Origin: Nonomuraea glycinis
Lineage (GTDB): Bacteria > Actinomycetota > Actinomycetes > Streptosporangiales > Streptosporangiaceae
Reading direction: 5' to 3'
Length of the DNA stretch: 64,000 bases
Assembly (NCBI RefSeq): GCF_014646515.1
Contig: NZ_BMNK01000024.1
Location: 64,045 to 128,044 of the forward strand
Shown piece after piece: positions 53,102-63,710 of the stretch (positions within the stretch are counted from its first letter, which is position 1; the number at the start of each line of letters is the position of its first letter). The translations under genes and the position numbers were made by a program. The notes under the pieces are model-generated. The model saw nothing but the letters and a program-made list of their open reading frames with translations, was not told the DNA's origin and made no database searches.

Positions 53102-53380
53102 GCCTCCGAGAATAGGCGCTGGTCAGCATCTCGACCGGCGGGAATCGGACCTCACCGTGAAAGCGCAGGTCAGCAGGTCGGAGCAGGTGACCGGCGGGAA
53201 TCGGACCCGGCGATCAGGCATGATCGGCAACCGTTGCTCATGCACCTCGCTCGGCGCTGCCGTCGCACATGGGCGTGCTGCGGCCGGGTCACTTGGACGA
53301 GACGCCGACTCCCAGGTCGAACGATCCGGTCGGGTCACTTGGACGAGACGCCGACTCCCAGCTCGAACAGTCCGGTCGGG
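53102..53380. other. Intergenic region with two families of direct repeats
   Basis: About 280 bases between the Ada-AlkA start and the NYN gene stop. The left part should contain the Ada-AlkA promoter. It holds two copies of a 19-base sequence (53133-53151 and 53189-53207) and most of a 46-bp tandem repeat. No credible gene. Confidence 0.6.
53133..53207. repeat. 19-bp direct repeat pair
   Basis: GACCGGCGGGAATCGGACC occurs perfectly at 53133-53151 and 53189-53207, 56 bases apart, in the region upstream of the Ada-AlkA gene. It could be a paired regulatory site; on the minus strand it contains GGTCCGATTCCCGCC, faintly like a tRNA T-arm. Confidence 0.7.
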
Positions 53381-53414
53381 TCACTTGGACGAGACGCCGA
53401 CTCCCAGGTCGAAC
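53285..53414 (-). repeat. 46-bp tandem repeat duplicating the 3' end of the NYN gene
   Basis: Three units with period 46 start at 53285, 53331 and 53377 (CGGGTCACTTGGACGAGACG...). The third contains the final codons and stop of the NYN gene; the other two are near-identical non-coding copies downstream. Confidence 0.9.
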
Positions 53415-54322
53415 TCCCGGTAGACGCGGGCCCAGAACCCATCGCGCAGCCACACCCGAGCCTCCGGGTAGGGGCGCAGCGAGTGGCCCAGCTCCTTCTC
53501 CGCCTCGATCAGCAGCTCGGTGTCGATCACCGTCGGCAGGATCGGCCCCGGCAGCAGGTCGCGGATGTTGTCGCGGCCGCGCGTCAGGATCCACTTCTGT
53601 GCCACGTGCTCGCCCACGTCCTCCACGCGCGGCCTGCTCGGGCCGAGCTTGGCCACCTGGCCGGGCTTGACGTGCGGCTTGACCGGGGCGCGTCCGGCGA
53701 ACACCTGGGCGGGCGACGGCGCGGCGGCCGGCGGGGTGACGGCGACAGGCTGGGGAGCACGGCTGAAAAAGGGCCTCAGGAACTCAGCAGTGATCACTTC
53801 CACGGTGTCGGACTCCCAGACCAGGCGTTCGGCCTGGTTGGTGCCGTAAGGCGGCTCAACCCCCCACAGGTGGATGCGCACCCCGAACGCCTGGGCCGCC
53901 TCCACCGCCGGGACCATGTCCTCATCGCCGGCCAGCAGGATGGTGTCGGTTACGGCGTGGTGCCGGGCCAGGGCTTCCAGGTCGCTTCTGATCTGCGCGT
54001 CCACGCCTTTCTGCTGGCCGCGCGCGTTGAGGTTGCCAAGCCTGACCTTGACCCACGGAAGCTGGGCGATGACGCGCTGATCGACGGTGGGCACGCGGTC
54101 ACGGGCGGCGTCATACCAATAGATCCGCAGCAGCTCTCCAGAAATACGTTCCTCTGCATGTTTCTGTAGGCTCTGGATGAGCTCATCGGCGGCAACTCGA
54201 TATTCCTTGCGTTCCTTGGCACCAAGCAGCACTTCACCTGCGGCAGCGTAGAGATAACCGACATCCACCAGGATGGCGTACTTTGCTGCCACAGGATGCG
54301 GCATGAGGTCTGGGATAGCCAT
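53381..54322 (-). CDS. NYN-domain (PIN-like) predicted RNase
   Basis: 313 residues. The N-terminal NYN domain has the acidic residues of the family: Asp20 in ILVDVGYLY, Asp residues in QQKGVDAQIRSDLEAL, and the LLAGDEDMVPAVEAAQ motif. Such proteins cleave RNA with Mg2+. A Pro/Ala linker and a C-terminal helical domain (EDVGEHVAQKWILTRGRDNI) follow, perhaps substrate binding. ATG 54322 has TGGAGGA 5 bases upstream. It lies 107 bases after accE on the same strand, with its own promoter likely. The stop sits in a 46-bp tandem repeat. Confidence 0.9.
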   Translation of the reverse strand: MAIPDLMPHPVAAKYAILVDVGYLYAAAGEVLLGAKERKEYRVAADELIQSLQKHAEERISGELLRIYWYDAARDRVPTVDQRVIAQLPWVKVRLGNLNARGQQKGVDAQIRSDLEALARHHAVTDTILLAGDEDMVPAVEAAQAFGVRIHLWGVEPPYGTNQAERLVWESDTVEVITAEFLRPFFSRAPQPVAVTPPAAAPSPAQVFAGRAPVKPHVKPGQVAKLGPSRPRVEDVGEHVAQKWILTRGRDNIRDLLPGPILPTVIDTELLIEAEKELGHSLRPYPEARVWLRDGFWARVYREFDLGVGVSSK

Positions 54323-54358
54323 GATGTCCTCCAGGCCGCGGCGTTAGTTGATCGGCCG

Positions 54359-54366
54359 ACTATATA
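54359..54366 (-). promoter_or_regulatory. Candidate -10 element for the NYN gene
   Basis: On the minus strand TATATAGT reads toward the NYN gene, 37 bases before its ATG. No -35 at proper spacing is seen; the best, TTGGGA at 54387-54392, is 20-22 bases away. Confidence 0.3.
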
Positions 54367-54429
54367 CGCCTACTTTCTCTAGATAGTCCCAACTCCCGGG
54401 GAACTTGACACCCGATTCCCGGGATCTAT

Positions 54430-54630
54430 CTACGGTAGAGCGCTCATCCGCCAAGCCGACTTCCCTGGTGCGAGAGGGTTACGCATCGTTCTCGCCGGGT
54501 TTCGCCATGTTCGGCTCCGGCGAGGCGGCGGAGGTGGCGGCTGAGCTCGCCGGACGGCGAGGACCGCGACGAGCGCGGCGATCTCCTCGGGGGTCGCGTC
54601 GCCGCGGACGATACGCAGGTGATGGCTCAC
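54430..54630 (-). CDS. accE: Acyl-CoA carboxylase epsilon subunit
   Basis: 66 residues: LRIVRGDATPEEIAALVAVL, a Pro run, and the C-terminal pattern WRNPARTMRNPLAPGKSAWR. This is the small epsilon subunit found only in actinobacterial acyl-CoA carboxylases, which stabilises the alpha-beta complex. It overlaps the beta subunit stop by 4 bases. Confidence 0.92.
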   Translation of the reverse strand: MSHHLRIVRGDATPEEIAALVAVLAVRRAQPPPPPPRRSRTWRNPARTMRNPLAPGKSAWRMSALP

Positions 54631-56213
54631 AGCGGGATGTTCCCATGCTTCTTCGCGGGCAGGGAGGCGCGCTTGTTGCGCAGCGCCCGCAGCGCCCTGA
54701 CGACCTGGGTCCGGGTCTCCGCCGGGCGGATCACCGCGTCCACGTAACCGCGCTCGGCCGCGATGTAAGGATTGGCCAGCGTGTCCTCGTACTCGGTCAC
54801 CAGCCGGGCGCGCTCGGCGTCCGGGGTGTCGGAGGCGGCCAGTTCACGCCGGTAGAGGATGTTGACGGCGCCCTGCGCGCCCATGACCGCGATCTGCGCG
54901 GTGGGCCAGGCCAGGTTGACGTCCGCGCCCAGGTGCTTGGACCCCATGACGTCGTACGCGCCGCCGTACGCCTTGCGGGTGATCACCGTGACCAGCGGCA
55001 CGGTGGCCTCGGCGTAGGCGTACAGGAGCTTGGCGCCCCGGCGGATGATTCCGTTCCATTCTTGATCCGTCCCAGGGAGGAATCCCGGCACATCAACAAA
55101 AGTGAGGATCGGGATATTAAAAGCATCACATGTTCGAATAAATCGAGCGGCCTTCTCGGATGCGTCGATATCCAGGCACCCGGCGAAATGCATGGGCTGG
55201 TTGGCCACCACCCCCACCGGCCGCCCGTCCACCCGGCCGTACCCCACCACGATGTTCGGCGCGAACAGTGCGTGGACCTCCAGGAACTCCCCGTCGTCCA
55301 CCACGAGCTCGATGACCCGGCGCATGTCGTACGGCTGGTTGGCGGAGTCCGGGATCAGCTCGTCCAGCTCGGGGGCGGGCTCCAGGTCCTCGGCCGCCTC
55401 GAACTCCGGCGCCTCGTCGAGGTTGTTCGACGGTAGATAGGACAGCAGCGCCTTGACGTACTCCAGCGCGTCGCTCTCGTCGGCGGCCTCGTAGTGGGCC
55501 ACCCCCGACTTGGTGTTGTGCGTACGGGCGCCGCCGAGCTCCTCGAACGTCACCTCCTCGCCGGTGACCGTCTTGATCACGTCGGGGCCGGTGATGAACA
55601 TCTGCGACGTCTGGTCCACCATGACGACGAAGTCCGTCAGCGCGGGGGAGTAGACGTGCCCGCCGGCCGCCGCGCCCATGATGAGCGAGATCTGCGGGAT
55701 GACGCCGGAGGCGTGCACGTTGCGCTTGAAGATCTCGGCGTACAGGCCCAGGGCGACGACCCCCTCCTGGATGCGCGCACCGCCGCCCTCGTTGATCCCG
55801 ATGATCGGGCACCCGGTCTTGAGCGCCAGGTCCAGCACCTTGACGATCTTCTCGCCGTACACCTCGCCGAGCGAGCCGCCGAACACGGTGACGTCCTGCG
55901 AGAACACGCACACCTGCCGCCCGTCGACGGTGCCGTGGCCGGTGATCACTCCGTCGCCGTACGGCCGGCGCTTGTCCATGCCGAACATCGTCGAGCGGTG
56001 CCTGGCGAACTCGTCGAACTCCACGAACGAGCCCTCGTCCAACAGGGCCAGCACCCGCTCGCGCGCCGTCATCTTGCCCTTGGCGTGCTGCTTGGCCACC
56101 GCCGCCGCCGACCCGGCGTGCGCCGCCTCGTCGAGCCGGCGCGCCAGATCAGCGATCTTTCCTGCCGTCGTGTGAATGTCCGGTGCGTCTGGTATGGGGT
56201 CGAGAGCACTCAT
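54627..56213 (-). CDS. pccB: Acyl-CoA carboxylase beta subunit (carboxyltransferase)
   Basis: 528 residues. It transfers carboxyl from biotin to propionyl- or acetyl-CoA. Both oxyanion-hole regions are intact: GGGARIQEGV in the N-terminal half and GGAYDVMGSKHLGADVNLAW in the C-terminal half. N-terminal KGKMTARERVLALLDEGSF is typical of AccD5/PccB. It should work with the alpha subunit at 0.25-2.0 kb and the epsilon subunit that overlaps it. Which acyl-CoA is preferred cannot be settled here. Confidence 0.95.
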   Translation of the reverse strand: MSALDPIPDAPDIHTTAGKIADLARRLDEAAHAGSAAAVAKQHAKGKMTARERVLALLDEGSFVEFDEFARHRSTMFGMDKRRPYGDGVITGHGTVDGRQVCVFSQDVTVFGGSLGEVYGEKIVKVLDLALKTGCPIIGINEGGGARIQEGVVALGLYAEIFKRNVHASGVIPQISLIMGAAAGGHVYSPALTDFVVMVDQTSQMFITGPDVIKTVTGEEVTFEELGGARTHNTKSGVAHYEAADESDALEYVKALLSYLPSNNLDEAPEFEAAEDLEPAPELDELIPDSANQPYDMRRVIELVVDDGEFLEVHALFAPNIVVGYGRVDGRPVGVVANQPMHFAGCLDIDASEKAARFIRTCDAFNIPILTFVDVPGFLPGTDQEWNGIIRRGAKLLYAYAEATVPLVTVITRKAYGGAYDVMGSKHLGADVNLAWPTAQIAVMGAQGAVNILYRRELAASDTPDAERARLVTEYEDTLANPYIAAERGYVDAVIRPAETRTQVVRALRALRNKRASLPAKKHGNIPL

Positions 56214-56249
56214 GCGCGCAAGAGTAAACCCTGCTCGTAGAGTGGTTCC

Positions 56250-57020
56250 ATGACGGATGCGGTTCGCACGACGGCCCTGACCAAGCGATTCGGCGCACAG
56301 GTCGCGGTCGCGGGCGTCGATCTCATCGTCCCGGCGGGCAGTTTCGCCGGCCTGGTCGGGCCCAACGGCGCAGGGAAGACGACCACCCTCAGCATGATCA
56401 CCGGTCTGCTCCGCCCCGACGGCGGCCAGGCCGAGATCGACGGCTTACCCGTCTGGCGCGACACCCTGGAGGTCAAGGCGCGCATCGGCGTGCTGCCCGA
56501 AGGGCTGCGGCTGTTCGAGCGGCTGTCCGGCCGCGAGCTGCTGATCTACAACGGCAGACTGCGCGCCATCCCCAAGGACGAGGTCGAGCGGCGCGCCACC
56601 GAGCTGCTCCAGGTGATGGACCTGGCCGAGGCCGCAGACAAGCTCGTCGTCGACTACTCCACCGGCATGCGCAAGAAGATCGGCCTGGCCGCCGCGCTGC
56701 TGCACAACCCGTCGGTGCTCTTCCTGGACGAGCCGTTCGAAGGGGTCGACCCGGTCAGCGCCCAGACGCTCACCGAGGTGCTGCGACGCTACACCGCCTC
56801 CGGCTCCACCGTGATCTTCTCCAGCCACGTCATGGACCTCGTCGAGCGCCTGTGCGACTGGGTGTCGGTGATGAGCCGCGGACAGATCGTGGCCCAGGGG
56901 CCGCTGGCCGAGGTGCGCGCCGGGCGCAGCCTCAACCAGGCCTTCCTGGATCTCGTCGGCCGCTCGCCCGAGCAGGGGGACACCGGGCTGACCTGGCTGG
57001 GCTCCGGGGAGCAGCGGTGA
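56250..57020 (+). CDS. ABC transporter ATP-binding protein
   Basis: 256 residues with Walker A GPNGAGKTT (Lys43), signature YSTGMRKK in place of LSGGQ, Walker B LFLDEP and H-loop FSSHVMD. It belongs to the DrrA/CcmA-like exporter ATPases. Coupled to the permease (GTGA). Divergent from the carboxylase beta gene with only 36 bases between. Substrate unknown. Confidence 0.93.
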   Translation: MTDAVRTTALTKRFGAQVAVAGVDLIVPAGSFAGLVGPNGAGKTTTLSMITGLLRPDGGQAEIDGLPVWRDTLEVKARIGVLPEGLRLFERLSGRELLIYNGRLRAIPKDEVERRATELLQVMDLAEAADKLVVDYSTGMRKKIGLAAALLHNPSVLFLDEPFEGVDPVSAQTLTEVLRRYTASGSTVIFSSHVMDLVERLCDWVSVMSRGQIVAQGPLAEVRAGRSLNQAFLDLVGRSPEQGDTGLTWLGSGEQR

Positions 57021-58594
57021 GCTCGGTGGCCGGCACGGTCGCGCTCTTCGGCGGGCTCAAGCTGCGCCTGCTGGCCGGGAACCTCCGCGGTGACCTGGCG
57101 CGCAAGCTCGGCTTCGCCTTCACCCTGGTCATGGCCGTGGGGCTGGCGCTGCTCGGCTTCTTCCTGATGAGCCTGGTCCGGCTGGCGCCCGCCGACGTCG
57201 CGGCCGACATCGTCGTCGTGGTGTTCACCGTCTTCCTGGTGAGCTGGATGATCGTGCCGTTGCTCGCGTTCGGCCTGGACGACACGCTCGACCCATCGCG
57301 GCTGTCGCTGTTCCCGCTGTCGATGGGCACGCTCGCGGTCGGCATGTTCACCGCGTCCGCCACCGGCGTGTGGCCGCTCGTCACCCTGATCGTCACCGCG
57401 GGCGCGCTGGCCGGGCTCGCCGCCGGCGTGGGCGGCGTCCTGCTCGGCATCCTCGCGGTGCTGCTGCAGTTCGCGCTCTGCCTGGTCGCCTCCAGGCTCG
57501 TCACCACCTCGCTGTCCAGTGCGCTGCGCACCAGGCGCGGGCGCGACGTGCTGGCCGTGGCGGCGCTCGGCGCCGTGCTCGTCTTCCAGCTCCCCAACCT
57601 GCTGGTCAACAGCGACGTGGGCGACCCCCTGGCCCTGCTGCACGGCGCCGCGAGCGTGCTGCGCTGGACCCCGTCCGGGCTGGCCGCGCACGCCATCGCC
57701 GACGGCGGTCTCGTCGGCCTGGCCGAGCTCGTCGTCCTGGCGCTCGTCGTGGTCGCCGTCGCCTGGCTGTGGATCAAGGCGCTGGGCCGGGCCCTGGTCA
57801 CCCCCGACGTCTCCACCCAGGGTGGCACCGTGGGCAAGGGCAGCGGCCTGGTCGACCGTTTCCTGCCCGACGGGCCGCTGGCGGCCGTGGTGACCAAGGA
57901 GCTCAAGTACATCCGGCGCGAGCCCCGCTACCGGGTCGTCTGGTTCAGCTCCGTCGTGGTGACCGCCCTGCTGGCGTTCTCGATCGGCAACCAGGGCGAC
58001 GGCCCGTCCGGCCCCGGCACGCCGATCGCCCTGACCGCGATGGCCGGGTTGATGATCGCCCTCCAGCTCGGCAACGCGTTCGGCATCGACGGCCGCTCGC
58101 TGTGGATGAACGCCGTGGCCATCGGCTCCGAACGCGGCCTCAGCATCGACCTGGCCGGCCGGCATCTGGCCAACGCCCTGGTCGCGGCCCCGCTGCTGCT
58201 GGCGGTCGCGGTCGCCGCCGGCCTGTTCACCGGCAGCCCCGAGGCGATCGTCTGGGCGCTGTGCGCCGGTCTGGGCACCCTGGGCGTCGGGTTCGGCATC
58301 GGCTCGGTGACCAGCGTGGTCATCCCCTACACCGTGCCCGAGCGGCTCAACGCCTTCACCGGCGCGGCCCCGGGGCAGGGCGGGCAGGCGGTCGCCTCCT
58401 CCATGGGCGCGCTGCTCGGCATCGTGCTGCTGTCCGCGCCGTTCGTGGTGGCCGCCGTCTTCGGCGCCCTGTGGGTGTGCGCGTTCGCCCCTTTCTATGG
58501 TCTGCTGGCCGAAGTGCTCGGCCGCCGGCTCGGCGCGAAGATCGGCTTCGCCCGGCTGCCCGAAGTGCTCGCGGCGGTATCAAAGCCCACGTGA
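57017..58594 (+). CDS. ABC transporter permease
   Basis: 525 residues, GTG start overlapping the upstream stop. About twelve hydrophobic segments (for example LGFAFTLVMAVGLALLGFFL; VVAAVFGALWVCAFAPFYGL) with a large cytosolic loop near residues 270-310. Fits an ABC-2-like exporter permease of about 500 residues paired with the ATPase. No substrate clue. Confidence 0.9.
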   Translation: MSSVAGTVALFGGLKLRLLAGNLRGDLARKLGFAFTLVMAVGLALLGFFLMSLVRLAPADVAADIVVVVFTVFLVSWMIVPLLAFGLDDTLDPSRLSLFPLSMGTLAVGMFTASATGVWPLVTLIVTAGALAGLAAGVGGVLLGILAVLLQFALCLVASRLVTTSLSSALRTRRGRDVLAVAALGAVLVFQLPNLLVNSDVGDPLALLHGAASVLRWTPSGLAAHAIADGGLVGLAELVVLALVVVAVAWLWIKALGRALVTPDVSTQGGTVGKGSGLVDRFLPDGPLAAVVTKELKYIRREPRYRVVWFSSVVVTALLAFSIGNQGDGPSGPGTPIALTAMAGLMIALQLGNAFGIDGRSLWMNAVAIGSERGLSIDLAGRHLANALVAAPLLLAVAVAAGLFTGSPEAIVWALCAGLGTLGVGFGIGSVTSVVIPYTVPERLNAFTGAAPGQGGQAVASSMGALLGIVLLSAPFVVAAVFGALWVCAFAPFYGLLAEVLGRRLGAKIGFARLPEVLAAVSKPT

Positions 58595-58596
58595 GC

Positions 58597-58612
58597 AATG
58601 GTCTAGTCCAAT
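58597..58612. promoter_or_regulatory. DasR (dre)-like operator upstream of ppc
   Basis: AATGGTCTAGTCCAAT matches the known DasR/GntR-type dre consensus (core TGGTCTAGACCA) at 11 of 12 core bases. It lies 50 bases before the PEP carboxylase start and just after the permease stop. TATACA (58625-58630) lies downstream as a possible -10. Confidence 0.55.
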
Positions 58613-58662
58613 AGCCGAGACCGGTATACAGCGGTTCTGGGGGATTATGTACGCTTCGAAGC

Positions 58663-61284
<2,622 letters not shown>

Positions 61285-61286
61285 CC

Positions 61287-61436
61287 ATCCGTGTTCATCA
61301 CCTTGCGGGTGCGACGGAGCCGCTGCTCCGGACGGCGGACTGTCTGGCGGGTGCGGTGGTGGCGAGTCGCTTGGGAGACGAGAGTTATCTCAAGCTGCTG
61401 GAAAGACGTACAGAGATGCACCGAATCGGCCCGTGA
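61287..61436 (+). pseudogene. C-terminal remnant resembling a DUF3800-type protein
   Basis: Immediately after ppc an open stretch in another frame encodes EPLLRTADCLAGAVVASRLG and DESYLKLLERR up to TGA at 61434-61436. This resembles the conserved end of DUF3800 proteins (an EPLLWIAD-like motif). No start or upstream part exists, since ppc occupies that sequence. Likely a 50-codon relic; identification is by eye. Confidence 0.45.
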
Positions 61437-61580
61437 AACGCGCAAGCCCGGGACCCCACCGTCCGGAGGGATCTTCCCAGGCTCACTTCCTACCGCTCCG
61501 AAAAGCGGCGGCTTCACTACAGATAGTAACCCGGTGCGCCACTCAGGTCCAGCGCGTCGCGAGGAGCCGGTGGCAGTCGG
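61437..61580. other. Short spacer before the DUF418 gene stop
   Basis: 144 bases between the remnant and the convergent DUF418 gene. Nothing recognisable; no clear hairpin with a T-run. Confidence 0.4.
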
Positions 61581-62729
61581 TCAACTCCAGTTCGTCAGCC
61601 GGCGTAGGCCGTACTCCACTGGGCCGTATCGGTGGGAACGTAGCCACCAGGCGCTGAGCCCCAGCAGGACCGTGTAGATGACCACGGCGATGCCCATCAC
61701 GCCCAGTGGTGGGACGCTCCCCGCGAGGGCCAGGCCGTATCCGGTGAAGACCAGGCAGACCAGGACGGACTGTCCGATGTAGTTGGAGGCGGCCATCCGG
61801 CCGGCGGGGGTGAGGGCGCCGGCGAGCGCCGGATACCGCTTGAGCAGCCGGAGCAGGGTCGCCACGTAGGCGGCGGCCAGCAGCAGTGACGTCACGTTGT
61901 TCAGGGCCAGCGCTACCAGGGCCGTCGCGTCCTCGCCGGCGGACTTCCAGGCGTAGAAGACCCCGCTGGGCACGCCGACGCCGAAGCCGATCCACTGGAT
62001 CCGGGGGAGCAGGTGCGCCCACCGCTCCGGCTCCTCCAGCAGCTTCGCCTTACCGGCCGCCAGCCCGAACAGGAACAGCGCCAGCGCCGTCGGCCCCTGG
62101 AAGGCCCAGATGCTCAGGGCGAGCACCGGATACAGCTCCACCTGCAGCGTCAGGAAGTCCAGCGGCCCGCCGGTGACCAGGGCCAGCACCCGGGCCGACT
62201 CGGCCGGGTCCGCGACGGGGGCGGCGCCGGCGGTGGGATCCAGCGTGGTCAGCGCCGCGAGCAGCAGGTAGCACACGGTGAGAACGCCGATGATCCAGAC
62301 CCCGGCGCGGACGGCGGTGCGCGGCCGGACGTCGCGCAGGGCCAGCAGGATCAGCCCGAGGAAGGCGTACAGGGTGAGGATGTCGCCGATCCACAGCAGC
62401 AGGCCGTGCACCACGCCGATGACGAACAGCCCCAGACAGCGCCGCAGCGTACGGGCCCGCACGCTCGCCCCGGCCCGCTCCGCGGCCCGCAGCTGCAGGG
62501 TGAAGGAGTAGCCGAACAGGAACGAGAAGATGACGTAGAACTTCGTCAGCACCAACGCGTAGATCGTGTAGGCGACCGGGTCCTCGGGCACGGGGATGCC
62601 GCCGACGATCGCGTGCCCGGGGTCGGCGAGAAAGCCGATGTTCGCCACGAGAATCCCCGCCAGCGCGAAACCCCGCACGGCATCGACTTCGCGGACCCGG
62701 CTGGGGGTGGGCCGTTCGGTCTGTGTCAT
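61581..62729 (-). CDS. DUF418 family membrane protein
   Basis: 382 residues, about ten membrane helices. The N-terminal EVDAVRGFALAGILVANIGF is the typical DUF418/heparan-acetyltransferase-like start, and the C-terminal DUF418 part (GRMAASNYIGQSVLVCLVFT, then helices ending near GPVEYGLRRLT) is present. Function is unknown; possibly acyl transfer or transport. I start at ATG 62729, where homology begins, not at 62795. Confidence 0.9.
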   Translation of the reverse strand: MTQTERPTPSRVREVDAVRGFALAGILVANIGFLADPGHAIVGGIPVPEDPVAYTIYALVLTKFYVIFSFLFGYSFTLQLRAAERAGASVRARTLRRCLGLFVIGVVHGLLLWIGDILTLYAFLGLILLALRDVRPRTAVRAGVWIIGVLTVCYLLLAALTTLDPTAGAAPVADPAESARVLALVTGGPLDFLTLQVELYPVLALSIWAFQGPTALALFLFGLAAGKAKLLEEPERWAHLLPRIQWIGFGVGVPSGVFYAWKSAGEDATALVALALNNVTSLLLAAAYVATLLRLLKRYPALAGALTPAGRMAASNYIGQSVLVCLVFTGYGLALAGSVPPLGVMGIAVVIYTVLLGLSAWWLRSHRYGPVEYGLRRLTNWS

Positions 62730-62861
62730 TCCTACGACGCTAGAGATCACCGCCGGCCCGGACATCGATCCTTGGCATCCGACGCCTCCGACCAAAGTCG
62801 CGGCTGGCCGGTCGCTCTTGGTCGAGAGAGCCGGATCTACGTCGATACGGACTCCGGCTGC

Positions 62862-63710
62862 TCAGGGGGTCGGCGGCATCGGGCTGTCATCGGGGGGTTC
62901 AACGACCGTCGAGGGTGCACCGCTCGGCCCGGACGTGGTTTGGGCAGGTCGGTCGTAGACTCCGACGGCCCACCTGCCTGGCCGCTCACCGACCTCGGCC
63001 GACAGCCGTTCGCGCACTTCGGGGCGCATCAGCGCCTGGGACTGGGCGCTCTCGTCACATCCCTTCGACACCGGGGTCTGCGGGCAACCCGTGACGACCT
63101 CCGCAACCTGCCGGACCGGGGCGTCGGCCGGGAAGACCCAGACCTGCAGAGACTGCGGACGCTTCAGCCAGTCGGAGGGCGCCGAAAGCCGGTCGTGATG
63201 CGAGCTCACCGAGGACTCGCACCGTCCGGCCGAACCGCCCAGTTCGCCGCTCTTGAGCCGCTGCGCCGTGACGACCCAAGCCTGGGGATCGTCGCAGACC
63301 ACCTTCTGCCCCGTTGAGAAGCTGGTCGGCGAGAAGGTCACCGTCCGGGCGACGCCCATTGTCTCGAAGCGCTGGGAGTGGATGAGAGGGAGGTCGAATC
63401 TCTCGGCCCCCAGCACCACGGAGAACTTCTCGGGCAGCTTCGGGCCGGGCTCCACCTGGGCCGAGTCCGCAGGAGACTGAGCGAGCGTCGCCACGTCCGC
63501 CGAGGGTGATCCGATCAGCAGGCCGTTCATCAACCCGGCGGCGGTGACGACTACGGCGACCGTCGCCCCCGCCGCCACCGCCCGCCGAGTACGGCCGATG
63601 CGGCGGCCTCGCCGTACGATCGCGTCGAGATGAGCAGGTGGTTCGCCGGCGCTCTTCTCCTGAGCATGCTCGTTCAGAAGCTGTCGCAGATCATTCTCGG
63701 TGGACCTCAT
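62862..63710 (-). CDS. Membrane anti-sigma-like partner of the ECF sigma factor
   Basis: 282 residues: a cytosolic N terminus (MRSTENDLRQLLNEHAQEKS), one membrane helix (AVAAGATVAVVVTAAGLMNG, about 46-66), and an outer domain with Cys residues and a Pro-rich tail. No zinc anti-sigma motif (HxxxCxxC) is seen. ATG 63710 overlaps the sigma gene stop (ATGA), the normal arrangement for a sigma/anti-sigma pair; the role is inferred from that. Confidence 0.85.
   Translation of the reverse strand: MRSTENDLRQLLNEHAQEKSAGEPPAHLDAIVRRGRRIGRTRRAVAAGATVAVVVTAAGLMNGLLIGSPSADVATLAQSPADSAQVEPGPKLPEKFSVVLGAERFDLPLIHSQRFETMGVARTVTFSPTSFSTGQKVVCDDPQAWVVTAQRLKSGELGGSAGRCESSVSSHHDRLSAPSDWLKRPQSLQVWVFPADAPVRQVAEVVTGCPQTPVSKGCDESAQSQALMRPEVRERLSAEVGERPGRWAVGVYDRPAQTTSGPSGAPSTVVEPPDDSPMPPTP

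Noticed and set aside
53133..53207. tRNA remnant (T-arm-like GGTCCGATTCCCGCC on the minus strand)
   Set aside because: The arm does not pair fully, and no acceptor, D or anticodon arms can be drawn; kept only as a direct repeat.
53285..53414. CRISPR-like or att-site array
   Set aside because: Contiguous 46-bp copies without spacers, derived from the end of the NYN gene; no integrase nearby.
54405..54432. Plus-strand promoter TTGACA, 16 bases, TATCTA
   Set aside because: No plus-strand gene follows; it would read into the antisense of accE. Probably chance.
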